Assembly (NCBI GenBank): GCA_025175895.1
Contig: CM046000.1
Location: 65,996,720 to 66,060,719 of the forward strand
Direction: 5' to 3'
Length of the DNA: 64,000 nucleotides
Source of the DNA: Wurfbainia villosa
Taxonomy: Eukaryota > Streptophyta > Magnoliopsida > Zingiberales > Zingiberaceae
Shown here: positions 45,545-57,192 of the stretch, piece by piece
Position numbering within the stretch: position 1 is the stretch's first letter
Layout of the letters: every line of letters begins with the position of its first letter
Notes under the pieces: model-generated
The model's database searches: none
What the model saw: only the letters and a program-made list of their open reading frames with translations
What the model was told of the DNA's origin: nothing
Position numbers and translations under genes: made by a program

Positions 45545-48375
45545 GGGGAATGTCAGGGACTCAGAGCACGAGCTCGCTCTCAACGGCCGCAAGTGCACAG
45601 ATGTCGTTAAGTAATAAATAGATTATCGATCCCACAGAGACTGAGATTCGAATACCGTTATGTTCAGTGGAAGTTGTTGTTCAGAGTTTAATTCTAAGGG
45701 TTGTGGTTGTGAGGTTGACGATGGTCCTAACTCAAGTACGATGTCTCACGGAGGAAAGGATGGTTGGTTCAAAGTTCTCAAACGGATTTTAGCACTTCGA
45801 TTTCACTTGTGCATCGTGGAGCATACTATCAATTAAATGTTGTCTAGATATCTAATTATGGTCTTGTAGGAGGGCCATCATACACTCTCTAGATGAACTT
45901 TAATTATATCGGGAACTACTTATTCCTAACTAAGCTGACCTTTCGGATCATCAGAGCTCAGAGGGTTGATATCGTTGGGAGCCCCTGTCACTAAGGTCCC
46001 TTAACCCTTCTAGAGTTAATTTCTCTTATTTTGGCCGCCCTTTCTATTAAGATAGGATAGATGGTACGAGGATGACCAAATCATTTATATGAAGAGTTGG
46101 AACGTGTCTCGTTTCCTACTCCATCATACTCTTCTATCTATGGTTACCGGAGGGAAGTATACCGCGAGGCACCTCCCTAGTTCTCCTAGATTTTTGATAC
46201 AAAGGTTGTCACCCTTGGTATCGGCTATGCACAATAGATAGAGAATCAAGATGCAATCATCTTCAAACCAAACAACACCAATCGCAAATATAAATTTAGA
46301 AACAGAATATATATTCAAACTAGAATGTTATATGTACACAAGCTACTCCCTAATCCTAGAATCAAAGTATCTACTCCGAGAAAAGATGCAAGGAATTATA
46401 GAATGAATCATTACAATGCAAAAGATATCGAGAAATCAAATTACAATACTCTTGGTCGTTCTCTCTAGTGTTGGAGCATAAATTTCGATCCTCGAGCCGC
46501 TTCCTTCCTCCCCATTGTGAGTTTTAGATGCTTTTTAGGGCACCGATGTGCCATCCCAACCATCAGGCCCCTTTTTTAGGGTTTCGACGTGACTTTCCTT
46601 TTATAGACTTGAAACCGGCTCTGCATAAATCCCATGAAAGAACTTTAGTTGTGTCGAAATAACCCAGCGCCACACGGATGTGTGGATCCGCATGGTTGTG
46701 TGGATCCACACGGGCGACCATGTGTGGTGCTAGGGCTAGCCAATTTCGTGGTTTGAACACGGCTGTGTAGGATTCACACAGCTGACAGTGTCCCCTTCTA
46801 TTCCACCTGTCAAATATCTTCCTTTTACTCTAAAAGTGTGCCATTTTTCATGTAAAATGATGTCCTGCACACAAAAGCACAAAGATCATATCTTCAAACC
46901 AGAAAATAGGGAATGCATGCAAAACAAAGTAAAATATGCATGAAACAAGTATAAAATGTAACGAGATATAAGCGAAAACTATTCCTAGAACTCTATATGT
47001 TTTGCTCACATTAATCCCCCTAGACTTAAATCTTTGCTTGTCCTTAAGCAAACCTCAATGCCATGAAATTTTTAAAAAGTATTGTTCCACATTTAGCATG
47101 TTAACAAGATTTATCAAGTGGTATTTTCAATCAAAGCAAAATAGATATATTCTAAAAGTTCACTAAGTTAGCTTTTCATGCAGTTACTAAGAGAATTTTC
47201 CTAAGGGATACACTTTCTACAGTGAGTTAAGTCGTTATCTTATAGCTTTCCTATGGTCTCCGACTTTTAGGCACTTACCTACCCTAAGCGAGGGTCGTTC
47301 CCTAGATCTAGCACAAAGTCTCAAAGGCATGCTCGGTATTTAGAGAAATTGGTTGGTGTTTCCCTAGTAACCTAACTCGGTCTCAAAGGGGCACCTAACC
47401 ATTTCCACCCACGACAATTATTTTTTATCCCAAATAATTCTCCTTTTTTTTCAAAAAGAACTTTTGTTCTTCTCCTGCTCACAGGGATTTTGATTTTTCC
47501 AAATGGGCTTACACAATCCGAGCATCTCCAGTAACTAAAATGCAAAAACTAGAGTCATCTATGGATTCTAAAGTACTAGACTACTGTGATGAATAATAAC
47601 TATGTAAGTAATAGATCTTCCCTTTCATAATTTTCATCAAGTGCAAGTGAAAGATAAAAACTAACAAGTGCAAATTTAGAACATTCATTAGAGCAAATAA
47701 AATAAAATACCACGAGATAAATGAAGTTAAGCTATCTATGGAAACAATCCGTGAAGAGATCTTAAAAGAAATATCACCGAGGAAGCTTAAAGATAGCAAA
47801 AACTAAGTGCTAAAAGAAACTAAGTACTCTATGCGTGGACAAATGAATGCAAACTAAAACTAGAATGCAAATATCAAGAATGAAAGTACTGCTAGAAACA
47901 AAACATATTAAAACATGGGGTCCCCCCCAGACTTATATGAAATAGATAGTACCTCTAATATGGTGGCCAAGGTGGGAAGTCTGGCAGTCTCGGCATGTCA
48001 ATCTCCTGGGAAAATCTTGTGCTCAGCCGCTGGTGCCACATATAGATGTGATCTATCTGAGAACTAGTGGACACAGCGGTGACTCTATGCTCCTCCTTCC
48101 TAGTCCACTGTGACTAGAATCTCACATGAACTGTCTGACCTCCTACCGGTAAGTGGCCTTCTCTTGAAAATGGTGCTGGGCCTGGTCGTAAAACTCCTTG
48201 GCCCACTGGAAGTTGTCTCGAAGGCCCTAAAACTCCACCTGCATGTAGGCGTTGTGCTCCACGCATCGCTACCCCTGCGTCTACTGCTCGGCGTATATGT
48301 CATCGAGGCGCGATCGAAACTCAGATAAGTCACAGGTGGATGTCCCAACATCTTGCTCAAAAGTAGAAAAGGAAG
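45545..48375 (-). mobile_element. Remnant X, Athila-like: 3' non-coding/LTR part and ORF end
   Basis: Minus-strand sequence unlike the copia elements. It contains GCAAGTGCACAGATGTCG then ATCGATCCCACAGAGACTG (about 45588-45648), a phrase I associate with plant Ty3/gypsy 3' regions. It also has a CACACGG/GTGTGG inverted motif cluster (46672-46730) and a purine run CTGGGGGGGACCCC (minus strand, 47920-47933) that could be a PPT. If so, 45552-47919 (TGTCAGGG ... AAAACA) would be its 3' LTR. The part 48000-48375 continues the ORF found at 53073-54108 across element M. Confidence 0.5.
48000..48375 (-). pseudogene. End of Athila-like ORF (X), cut by M
   Basis: Minus-strand frame fragments such as SEFRSRLDDIYAEQ and QVEFRAFETTSSGPRSF, consistent with the C-terminal part of the ORF whose main part is at 53264-54108. 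Frames are shifted and contain stops. Confidence 0.5.
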
Positions 48376-49939
48376 TGTAGGGGATTCAGATGAACGCTAG
48401 AGGGGGGGGATTGCGCGTCTTCATCGCTCGATGGATTTCGATCGCGTTTGCCTACAATACTTATTATACGCGGCGAAAATAATAATAACAAAAACAAAAG
48501 ACAAACACAAATATAAGAGACAACCGATATAATGTTGTTCGAAACCTTAGGGTTCCTACTCCACGGATTGAGCTCAAAAGAGCTCTAGCAATGCCAAACA
48601 CTACCACTAAGAAAATGCTCCTTCTTAACAACAAGTCGAAGGCATAAAAACCTCGTACAAATGATTACAAAAGTAATACAAAGAAATATAACAAGAAAAA
48701 CTAAGCAATACACAAAAACAAGTAAAGAACACTTTACACAAGAACTTTAGATTGCTTGCTTGTTGCTTGCTTTGAATTGGCCTTGAAGGTCTGGAATGCA
48801 GCAGCAATTCCCCTGCAAAATTGCCCCAAAAATCGCTGCTAAATCCTCCCTTTCGAGCTGCTTAAATAACCTGCATCGGGCTAATTTCCTGCCTGGATGT
48901 CGACTTCCATAAGTCCCCAGTTGACTGTCAATAGTATTGTTGTGAGATAATGGCTTGATCTATGCTGGAAAAGTTTAAACGGATACACTGATAGCTGACT
49001 GTCATTACCATCAGTCGACTACCAATACGTAGTCGACTTGCCAATCGACTACCAAGAATTCTATGCTCGTGACCTCGAAAGAGTCGATCGCCATCCATTG
49101 CGATCATTGCCGCCATCACCAACTACAAATCTCGGCAATGATCGCCAAGGCCATTTGGTCGCAGTTGATCGTAAGTCGACTCACGGCAGTCGACTGGTCA
49201 TAATCTCTATCGACTACTGAGTGTTGACTCGGCTGTCAAGTGTCAAAACACTTGACTAGTCGACTGGTCTATAACCATAGTCGACTGATAAATCTCAAAC
49301 ATGAGTTTTTAACCCCAAGTATGATGCGCTCATACTTGCTAGACCACCCTTAGCCTAGACCTAAGCCTTCTAGCCACCTCCATCAGCCTCACGCCTATTG
49401 GATCGCTCCAAGTCATCCATGACTTGTTCATCCATATGCTAGCCATCAAGTGCTTCCATCAGCTATTGTTATGCTAATGTGGTCTACACCGCCAAAGCGG
49501 ATTTGGGCTTACGGTGCCAAGACTCACGCTTGGAATTTACGCCGCCAAACCATTGGACTTATGCTGCCAAGACTACCGCTTGGATTTTACACCGCCAATA
49601 TCATCCCTTGGACTTCCCAAATGCCAAGTACCCATCACTTGGACTTTCACAATGCCAAGACCCATGCTTGGACTTTCCATGCCAAAACCCATGCTTGGAC
49701 TTTCCATGCCAAGTCCACAAGACTTGGACTTCTCCATCACATGGTCAACCCCATGTCAACTATATAGTCAACTCACTGTCAAACATTAACACACTACTCG
49801 AGTCAAACTCGAGTTTGGTCAATCATGACCTAAGTCGATTGTTCCAACAATCTCCTAAAACCATTGTCAAACATCAATGTCAAACATCAAAACACAACTC
49901 GAGTCAGGTCAATTGTGACCTAGGCCAATTGCACTAACA
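48376..49939 (-). repeat. 3' LTR of M (1564 bp)
   Basis: Plus-strand ends TGTAGGGGATTC and CACTAACA. Palindromes at about 49010-49290, tandem CTTGGACTTTCCATGCCAAG units at 49600-49735 and an internal second PPT/LTR border at 49841-49860. A block at about 49070-49175 differs strongly from the other LTR of M. Confidence 0.88.
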
Positions 49940-49954
49940 ATCTCTCCCTTTTTG
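49940..49954 (-). other. Polypurine tract of M
   Basis: Plus strand ATCTCTCCCTTTTTG, one base from the AAAAAGGGGGAGAT of D and J on the minus strand. Confidence 0.8.
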
Positions 49955-50127
49955 ATGTTTGACAAAAACTAGAAACACCTTAACCAAAACCTTTGAGTTA
50001 GGCCTCCTAACTCAAAACAAATCCCTATCAATTTTTCCAATTGATAATTCTCCCAATAACATTCTCCCCCTCTTTGACATAAATCAAAAAGGCTCTTAGA
50101 CATAGGCTTGTGATCCAAACCTTGCCT

Positions 50128-51395
50128 TCAAGATGGTTCTTGCCTCTTACCCCTTTGACTTTGACTTCTAGACTCTAGATTTTGATAATTTGACCCTTTA
50201 ATTGAATTGGTTATTCTTGCAAGGGTCTTTTCCAATTTCTCAAGCCTTGACCTAAAGGCTTGATTCTCTAACTCTAATTTCTTAATCTTTGATTTTTCAA
50301 CTATTCTTCGGGCATTGTTTTTATTCATAGGCATATGTCTACCCTTCTTAGGGTTAAAGCCTAGGTGATCTTCTACCTTCCTAATTGACTCCCTAGATAG
50401 AATTGTGTCAGAAATGTTGTTTCTAGGTTTGTCCATAAGAAAAGTAGGTCTAGTATGATCCTTAGACCAAAAATTATAATATTTTGCACCTAAGCAAAAG
50501 TATTTATTATGATTAGCATGTTTTTCATGTATAATAGCAAGATTATTCACATTACTCCTAGCATGCTTTTTGACAATAAAATTTGAAGGTGCATTATTAA
50601 ATTTTACCTTAGGGTTTGCTTTAGAAGCTCCCCCTACATATGATGCTCTTTCTTGAACCTATAATGCCCCTTTTTGTTGCATTTGAAGCACACCACATAC
50701 TCCTTACTCTTCTTATTGGGGATATCAACATTCTTTGACTTTTCTTGGACTTTTGGTGCCGGTTGGCTTTTCTTGACTCTTTTGGGGCATTTTCTCTTGT
50801 AATATCCTACTCCCCTACACTCAAAGTATATGATATGATTTTTATTTTTGATTGGAATGCTTGAGTTACCTTTCATGATATGGGGATCTTGAGCTTCCTC
50901 TTCTTCTCGACCAAAGGTAGATGGTTCCTCTTCAGTTTGCTCCAGCATGGAAGGTGATCTACTATCCTCCCCTTCAATCCCAGAGGTGGAGGCTTCCTCT
51001 TCTTCTTCTCTGGATGTTGACGGCCTTTCAACATCCAATTCTTCCACCTCGAATGCCGAATACTCCTCGACCTCCGAATCCTCACTTTCTTATGAGGATG
51101 GGCTTTCTTCCTCCTCTTTCTTATCTTCTTGGATCGAGTGAGGCTCTTCATGAAATTTTGCCAATTTACTCCATAGCTCCTTGGCATCTTTACAATCTCC
51201 TATATTACACAATATATCATTAGGAATTATACTAAGTAATATACCCATTACCTTATTGTTAATATTATAGTATCGAAGTTGTTCTTGGCTCCACTTCTTC
51301 TTCTTAAGCATTTTCCCTTCTTCATTCTTCGTAGCGTCAAAACCTAGTACGACACTAATCCAATTATCAAAATCGCACATAAGAAAATCTCTCAT
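50128..51395 (-). pseudogene. Gag-like protein of M, broken
   Basis: Three frames in order. The stretch 51090-51395 is the N-terminal core (MRDFLMCDFDNWISVVLGFD, AKELWSKLAKFHEE). The stretch 50634-51047 is the acidic linker and zinc knuckles. The first knuckle has lost its first Cys and its His (IYFECRGVGYYKRKC); the second starts CFKCNKKGHYR but is cut by a deletion. The stretch 50128-50550 is the basic tail with the coiled coil (KKLELENQAFRSRLEKLEKT). The C-terminal WVP tail is missing. Confidence 0.82.
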
Positions 51396-51454
51396 TGAGC
51401 TCCATCTTCTCTAGCGCTTTTGCTCCTGGGTGTTAATCCGTAGAAGAGCTCCAA

Positions 51455-51521
51455 GCTCTGATACCAATTGTAGGGTATCGGAGCATCTTCTTCTTCTAAG
51501 AGCCACCTGGCTCTGATACCA
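51455..51521 (-). other. Doubled primer-binding site of M
   Basis: Two perfect sites, 51455-51466 and 51509-51521, 55 bp apart. Each is followed on the plus strand by AATTGTAGGG, the start of the LTR. Only the second borders the real LTR. Confidence 0.88.
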
Positions 51522-51523
51522 AT

Positions 51524-53067
51524 TGTAGGGGATTTGGATGAGCGCTAGAGGGGGGTGAATTGTGTGTCTTCGTCACTCGATGAATTTCGATCGTGTTTGC
51601 CTACAATACTTGTTATACGCAGTGGAAATAATAATAAAACTAACAAAAGGCAAACACAACTACAAGAGACAACTGATATAATGTGGTTCAAAACCTTAGG
51701 GTTCCTACTCCACGGATTGAGCTCAAAAGAACTCTAGCGATGTCAAACACCACCATTAGGCAAATGCTCCTTCTCGACAATAAGTCGGAGGTAGAGAAAA
51801 CTTATACAAGTGATTACAAAAGTAATACAAAGAAATATAACAAGAAAAACTAAGAAATACACAAAAACAAGTAAAAAACACTTTACACAAGAACTTTGGA
51901 TTGCTTGCTCGTTGCTTGCTTTGGATTAGCCTTGAAGGTATGGAATGCAGTAATAATTCCCCTCCAAAATCACCCCAAAAATTGCTGCTAAATCCTCCCT
52001 TTCGAGTTGCTTAAATAACCTATGTCGGACTAATTTCGTGCCTGGTAGTTGACTTCCATAAGTCCTCAATCGAATGCCAATAGTGCTCTTGTGAGATAAT
52101 GGCTTGATCCACGTTGAAAAAGTTCCAACAGATACACTGACAATCGACTGCCATTACCATCAGTCGACTGCCAACACTGTAGTCGACTAGCCAGTTGGCT
52201 ACCGAGTGTTCTATGCTCATGACCTCGACTATCAGTCGACTACAAATGCTGGTAGTCAACTGGCAAGCCCATTAACCTGTAGTTGATCACTAGTCGACTC
52301 ATGGCAGTCGACTGGTCATAATCCCAGTTGACTGCTGAGTGTCGACTCAGCTATCAAGTGTCAAAACACTTGACCAGTCGACTAGTCTTTAACCATAGTC
52401 AACTGACAAATCTCAAACATGAGATTTTAACCCTAAGTATAATGCCCTCATACTTGCTAGACCACCCTTAGCCTAGACCTAAGCCTTCTAGTCACCTTCA
52501 TTAGCCTCACGCCTATTGGATCCCTCCAAGTCATTCATGACTTATTCATCCATACGCTAGCCTTTAGGTACTTCCATCAGCTATTGTCATGCTAATGTAG
52601 CCTACATCGCCAAGGTGCATTTGGTCTTATGCTGTCAAGATTCACGCTTGGACTTTATGCCACCAAACCATTGGATTTATGCTGCCAAGACTACCGCTTG
52701 GACTTTATGCCACAAATATCAACCCTTGAACATCCCAAATGCCAAGTACCCATGACTTGGACATTCACAATGCCATGACCTATGCTTGGACTTTCTATGC
52801 CAAGACCCATACTTGGATATTCCATGTCAAGTCCACAAGACTTGGACTTCTCCGTCACATGGTCAACCCTATGTCAACCATATAGTCAACTCAGCGTGAA
52901 ACATCAACACACTACTCGAGTCAAACTCGAGTTTAGTCAATCATGACCTGAGTTGATTGTTCCAACAATCTCACAAAACCATTGTCAAACATCAATGTCA
53001 AACATCAAAACACAACTCGAGTAAACTCGAGTCTGGTCAATCGTGACCTAGGCCAATTGCACCGACA
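51524..53067 (-). repeat. 5' LTR of M (1544 bp)
   Basis: Plus-strand ends TGTAGGGGATTTG and CACCGACA. It keeps the palindrome-rich form (about 52145-52385) where the 3' LTR has a divergent block. Inner duplicate border at about 52960-52975. Confidence 0.88.
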
Positions 53068-53072
53068 AGAAG

Positions 53073-54108
53073 GAGGTGCAAGTGCAAGCTCTCTGCATGG
53101 ACTAGGGGGACTCCTATAAAAATGTGGGGTCGAGGAAGAGTGATGGATAGGGGGAGAGATGGGTGCCTCAGTGGAAGGCCCCTCATGTGGTGGGGACTCC
53201 GTTCCTCGGTCCAACCGCCAGTTGGCGCTGTTGGTGATGGTGATACGATCGATGTCGGGGAGCCTAAAAGATGGCAAGTTTTTCCTTACAAAGCAGAAAG
53301 AGTGCCCCTCTCTCACAAAATAGCTTCATGGCCATACACACCCCTAAGTCAATTCTAGGGCTCCCCTCTACTCTATCTAGTGCAGTGTAATTGTACCCCA
53401 TCCTATGACAAATATGAGTGATTAGTCCTCCCAAAATAATTTTTCCCCTCGCAGCCTTGCCCATTTTAACTAGGTACCTAATGAAATGGGACCCTACATC
53501 AATGTTACTCCTCTCTTGCAGCATGTCTCATAGGTAAACCAGCTCATTCACTCTCACTACATCGTCACTCTCTCCTCTCCCAAAAATGGTACTTGCCATA
53601 ACCCGGTGAAGGTACTAGAAGATAGAGTTTTGGAGGCATGAGGCTTTTTCCCTAAAACGGTCATAAGTATACTCCCCCGTCAATTCGGACCAAAAGTCCA
53701 TGCATTAAACCTAATAGGGGTCCTTCGCTCTCCCCCACTAGGCAGTTCAAAACATGTGTTCCATTGGTGCAAGGTCCACTCATATTCAATGTTGAATATC
53801 TTAAATGTAATCCTTCCCTCGCCACTTTGTCTTCCCGTCAAAATCTCTACTTCTAATGAACTCAAAAATTCCAAAACTATCCTAGGGTAGGTTGGGTGTC
53901 TTACCCCCATAATCTCTCCCCAACCCATCTTTGCAAAGAGATCTTGTACATCCCCAAACAATTCTAGGGTTTCTAAGAGATCTTCATCTAAATACCTAGT
54001 AGCAGTGATTTTTCGAGTAAAAAGCATATTAAATCTATCTCTATGCTCATTATTACGAAATACAAGGGATGGAAGAGTGTTACCTTTCCTCTGAAGCTTG
54101 TGGAGCAT
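53073..54108 (-). pseudogene. Athila-type ORF-1/env-like protein remnant (X)
   Basis: The stretch 53680-54108 (142 codons) shows FRNNEHRDRFNMLFTRKITA, RYLDEDLLETLELFGDVQDL, FAKMGWGEIM, YPRIVLEFLSSLEVEI and WTLHQWNTCFELPS, the pattern of the plant Athila ORF-1 family. The stretch 53264-53524 continues it (FIRYLVKMGKAARGKIILGG, HICHRMGY, IDLGVCMAMKLF). Frames between them are broken at 53525-53679. It is cut by M at 53072 and continues at 48375. Its role in Athila elements is not settled. Confidence 0.72.
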
Positions 54109-54521
54109 CCCTAAACTCTAAACATGCTCTAATCAAGAGATCTATAAATAGATCCCTTGATAATCTTTCGGCAGAGGGGTTCTAATCTTAGGTTTTCTTC
54201 CTTGGTAGTAGTCTTCCTCTCTCTTCTTCTCTTATCTCTGCCAGTTGGCTAGCACCAATCGAAGACAAAGGCTTGCTGCTCTAGGAGTTGTCTTAGGTGA
54301 TCATGACGTGGATACTGATAGAGGTAAGGCCTGTTGGTCTTGCTTGGGGTTTCAACGGATTCAAAAGAATCTCGAAGGTATAACTTCTCCTTCTCCTTTT
54401 GTGTGTTTTCATGTGATTATGCCAAAACAAGTTTTGCTGACCCCCAGGGGATCTCTGAGATGTAATAAAAATTGTTTTTTTTCACTTTATTCTATTGCAC
54501 ATGATCCCGGAATCTCCAACA
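54109..54521 (+). repeat. Fragment R: copia LTR, 3' part
   Basis: Contains TCTATAAATAGATCCC (TATA box, near 54150) and a CT-rich leader, and ends GGAATCTCCAACA, two bases before a perfect PBS. Its left end is not identifiable and may be truncated against X. Confidence 0.7.
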
Positions 54522-54523
54522 AG

Positions 54524-54537
54524 TGGTATCAGAGCCA
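54524..54537 (+). other. Primer-binding site of R
   Basis: TGGTATCAGAGCCA just after the R LTR. Confidence 0.9.
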
Positions 54538-54613
54538 CCTTGTTCGTTTGGCATAAATCGCATGTTGTAGGAGAATTTTAAAGCATGTTTGATGTTTTAA
54601 TATACTTGTGCCA

Positions 54614-54893
54614 TGTTTTGGTGCAGGGGCGCTAGATAATCGAACCTAAGTTTTGATTATGGTAAAGGTTCAATGTTAAGATCTTATTTTTATCTCATGA
54701 GCTATCTTGAGTGTGCAGGAATTGTGATAAGCTAAGCATAAGGTCAAGCGACACATGGAGAATCTCGAGACGAGAAACCATGGTGGTCGGGTGACACCAT
54801 GAGAACCTCGTTGGAGTCAAGGAACCTCAGTGGAGATCAGAAGCTAAGCGACAAGTCAAGAGGACCAGAGATAAGCGCCGAGTGCAGAGTAAT
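54614..54893 (+). repeat. Fragment Q: N-family LTR, 5' part
   Basis: Begins TGTTTTGGTGCAGGGGCGCTAG and follows the N LTR (GATAATCGAACC, CATGGTGGTCGGGTGACACC) with divergence. It is cut at 54894 by the LTR of O, and its remainder should be right of the window. Confidence 0.75.
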
Positions 54894-56200
54894 TGTTGGA
54901 GGATCGTGGCGGACTAGAAGGGGGGTTGAATATCCCTCGATGTGCTCGATGGAATTCTCGCGTCTTAATCATCTACAATAAGTTAGCGTAGCGGAAATCT
55001 AACAATAATACTAAAGACAAAGACAATTAAGCTAAAGCAATGCTAACAAGAGATGTAATGTGATTCACGACCCTTGCAGCTAGTCTACAGACGATTCGTA
55101 AGGCGAATCACTCCCTCAACCACAACACTAAACTTCTTCTTTAGCTCAAGCAAGGTGGAGAATCCTCTTGACATCAAAACCCTCCCTCTTACAATAAGAT
55201 TGAGATGAGAACAAGTAAGAAGAGGTTTGGGATGTTCACAACACTTGTGGAGCACTTAGGAGTGGAAGTATTAGCTGTCCCAAGGCCCCCAACCCTTCTT
55301 TTTATAGGGAAGAAGGGTTTCTTATTCGTTGGGCATGCAGCTGTCGGCTGATTCATGTTATCAGTCAACTGCCAGTCTAATGACTATCTTCTAACGACTT
55401 CGGACTTGTGGTCGTCACCATTCAACGACTCTCTGGGCAGTCGACTGAAGCCTACCTAACTTACTAATCAGTTGGCTACGAGCAGTTCTGTGCCCGTGAC
55501 CACCTACAGCAGTCGACTGCCAACCCTTGGTAGTTGACTACCAAGACATAAACCCAAGTTGAACACCAGTCAACTAATAGTTGCCTCAGACAAGTCGACT
55601 GCCATTACTTGGCAGTCAACTGTTGTTGGGTAAAACCTCAAACATCAAGATGTTTGAGCATCCGACCGTCGGGTAAAACCTCAAACCATATGTTTGAGCA
55701 TCCGACACTCTCAATCGTCGAGTAAAACCACAAACCTAAGTTTGAGCGTCTGACACTTGTCTTAGCCACTTGGCCCAGTTCACCTACTTGAGCTACCCCG
55801 TCTCGAGTTACATTCGCTCACTCTCATCTCCCATGAAGTCCCTCACCTCGAAGCTCTCTTCAGCCTGTGTACCTCAGATGCACTAAGCCCACGACTCCTC
55901 CAATGCGATCCTTTGCCTCTCGCCCGAAAGTCTACTTCCTCCGGCTTCACTTCATTTGGTCCTCGTCCGACAGTCCCTCCGATGAACCAAGCTTGTGACT
56001 TCTCCAAAGCCATCCTTCACCAACTCAAGGACTTGAGCCATGAGATGGTGTACTCGCTAATGCTTCATCAAGCTAACCATGTGTGATTTACCAAGTCCTA
56101 TGCAACTTGAACACACACATCAAATCATATAATTAATCTAACTTAAACCCTTTGTCACACACATCAAAATCACATCATACTTGTGTTGATTGCCCTAAGA
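54894..56200 (-). repeat. 3' LTR of gag-only element O (about 1307 bp)
   Basis: Plus-strand start TGTTGGAGGATCGTGG. LTR layout as in D, with GTCGACTG motifs (55435-55630), GTTTGAGCATCCGACCGTCGGG phrases shared with D at 12030, and the end TTGCCCTAAGA in place of TTGCACCAACA. A PPT (plus ATCTCCTCCTTTTTG, 56201-56215) follows. The expected TSD is GTAAT (54889-54893). Confidence 0.8.
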
Positions 56201-56678
56201 ATCTCCTCCTTTTTGATGTGTGCCGACATGTTTAAGTTAGGTAAAACAATCTAAAAAAAATACTTAAGAAAAGTAAGCATGTAAATCAAACATGGAAATC
56301 AAACATCCCCCTTAATACATGCAAACTCCCCCTTAACACATGCTAATTCTCCCTAGCATGATTAACTTAAACTCTCACAATTCTCCCCCTTTGACACCAT
56401 CAAAAATATCATACATATGTTATATAACATGACATCAATACCTAAGGGAAGAAAAATTCCAAAAGTAGCTTTGAAAACACCCAAAACAAGTTGTTGTGCC
56501 CATGCATAGTTCCAGCAGTTGACTGATTCAGAGCACCAGTTGACTGGCACCTGATAACCTGAATTCCTGATTTCTGAACTCAATTTTAGCAATGCAATAG
56601 AAAATCAAGAAAATTCAAAAAATCATGAAAATTGGGGAACACATTTCCTATGAGGCTCTATATCATGGAAAAAATAAC
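56201..56678 (-). other. O PPT and 3' non-coding region, left of P
   Basis: PPT followed by non-coding sequence with GTTGACTG motifs at about 56515-56550. Interrupted by P at the ATAAC target site (56674-56678). No gene seen; the short frame at 56362-56592 has no recognisable product. Confidence 0.7.
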
Positions 56679-57192
56679 TGTTGGATCGAGAAGCGTCGCT
56701 AGAGGGGGGGGGTGAATAGCGATCGTAAATCTTTTCGACGTTTCATTCGAGTAGACAATTAAACGAGAAAGAGAAGAGGAAAATAAAGAAACACGTTTAT
56801 TTTTACTTGGTTCACAACTCAGCGGTTGCTACTCCAAGGCCCTATCGGTCCTAGACCGCGTACGGAGGGCAAAGCACTATAACGTCTCCTCCTCGTTGGA
56901 GGTAGGAGACAACGATCACAAAAACCGAATGTACGAGGATGAGGCAACAAGCCTTCCTCACCTCGTTACTATTAAAATAAAGAATATAATAAAAATAATT
57001 ACTTACTACTGCTGCTGACGAAGGAGATTTGAACTTGTCGTCGCGTCGGCGTTATGACGGCATTGGAGCGTTGGCATTGTAGGAGCACTTGATGAATAAA
57101 CTTGATGATGCTTGGAGTTGGAATCCTCCCCTCCTTTTATAGATTTTGGCCTCTAAATATGTCTCCTCTTTTTTTGGAACAGATCACGAAGT

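Larger units (their letters stand above)
48376..53067 (-). mobile_element. Complete gag-only LTR retrotransposon M (4692 bp)
   Basis: Two LTRs (48376-49939, 51524-53067), PPT, doubled PBS and one decayed gag. Flanks are GGAAG (48371-48375) and AGAAG (53068-53072), one mismatch. Inserted in the Athila-like remnant X. The internal region is only about 1.6 kb and has no enzyme domain. Confidence 0.88.

Noticed and set aside
47581..47799. Hydrophobic 72-codon frame, possible membrane peptide
   Set aside because: Short, AT-rich, in the non-coding part of X, with no start context or homologue I recognise.
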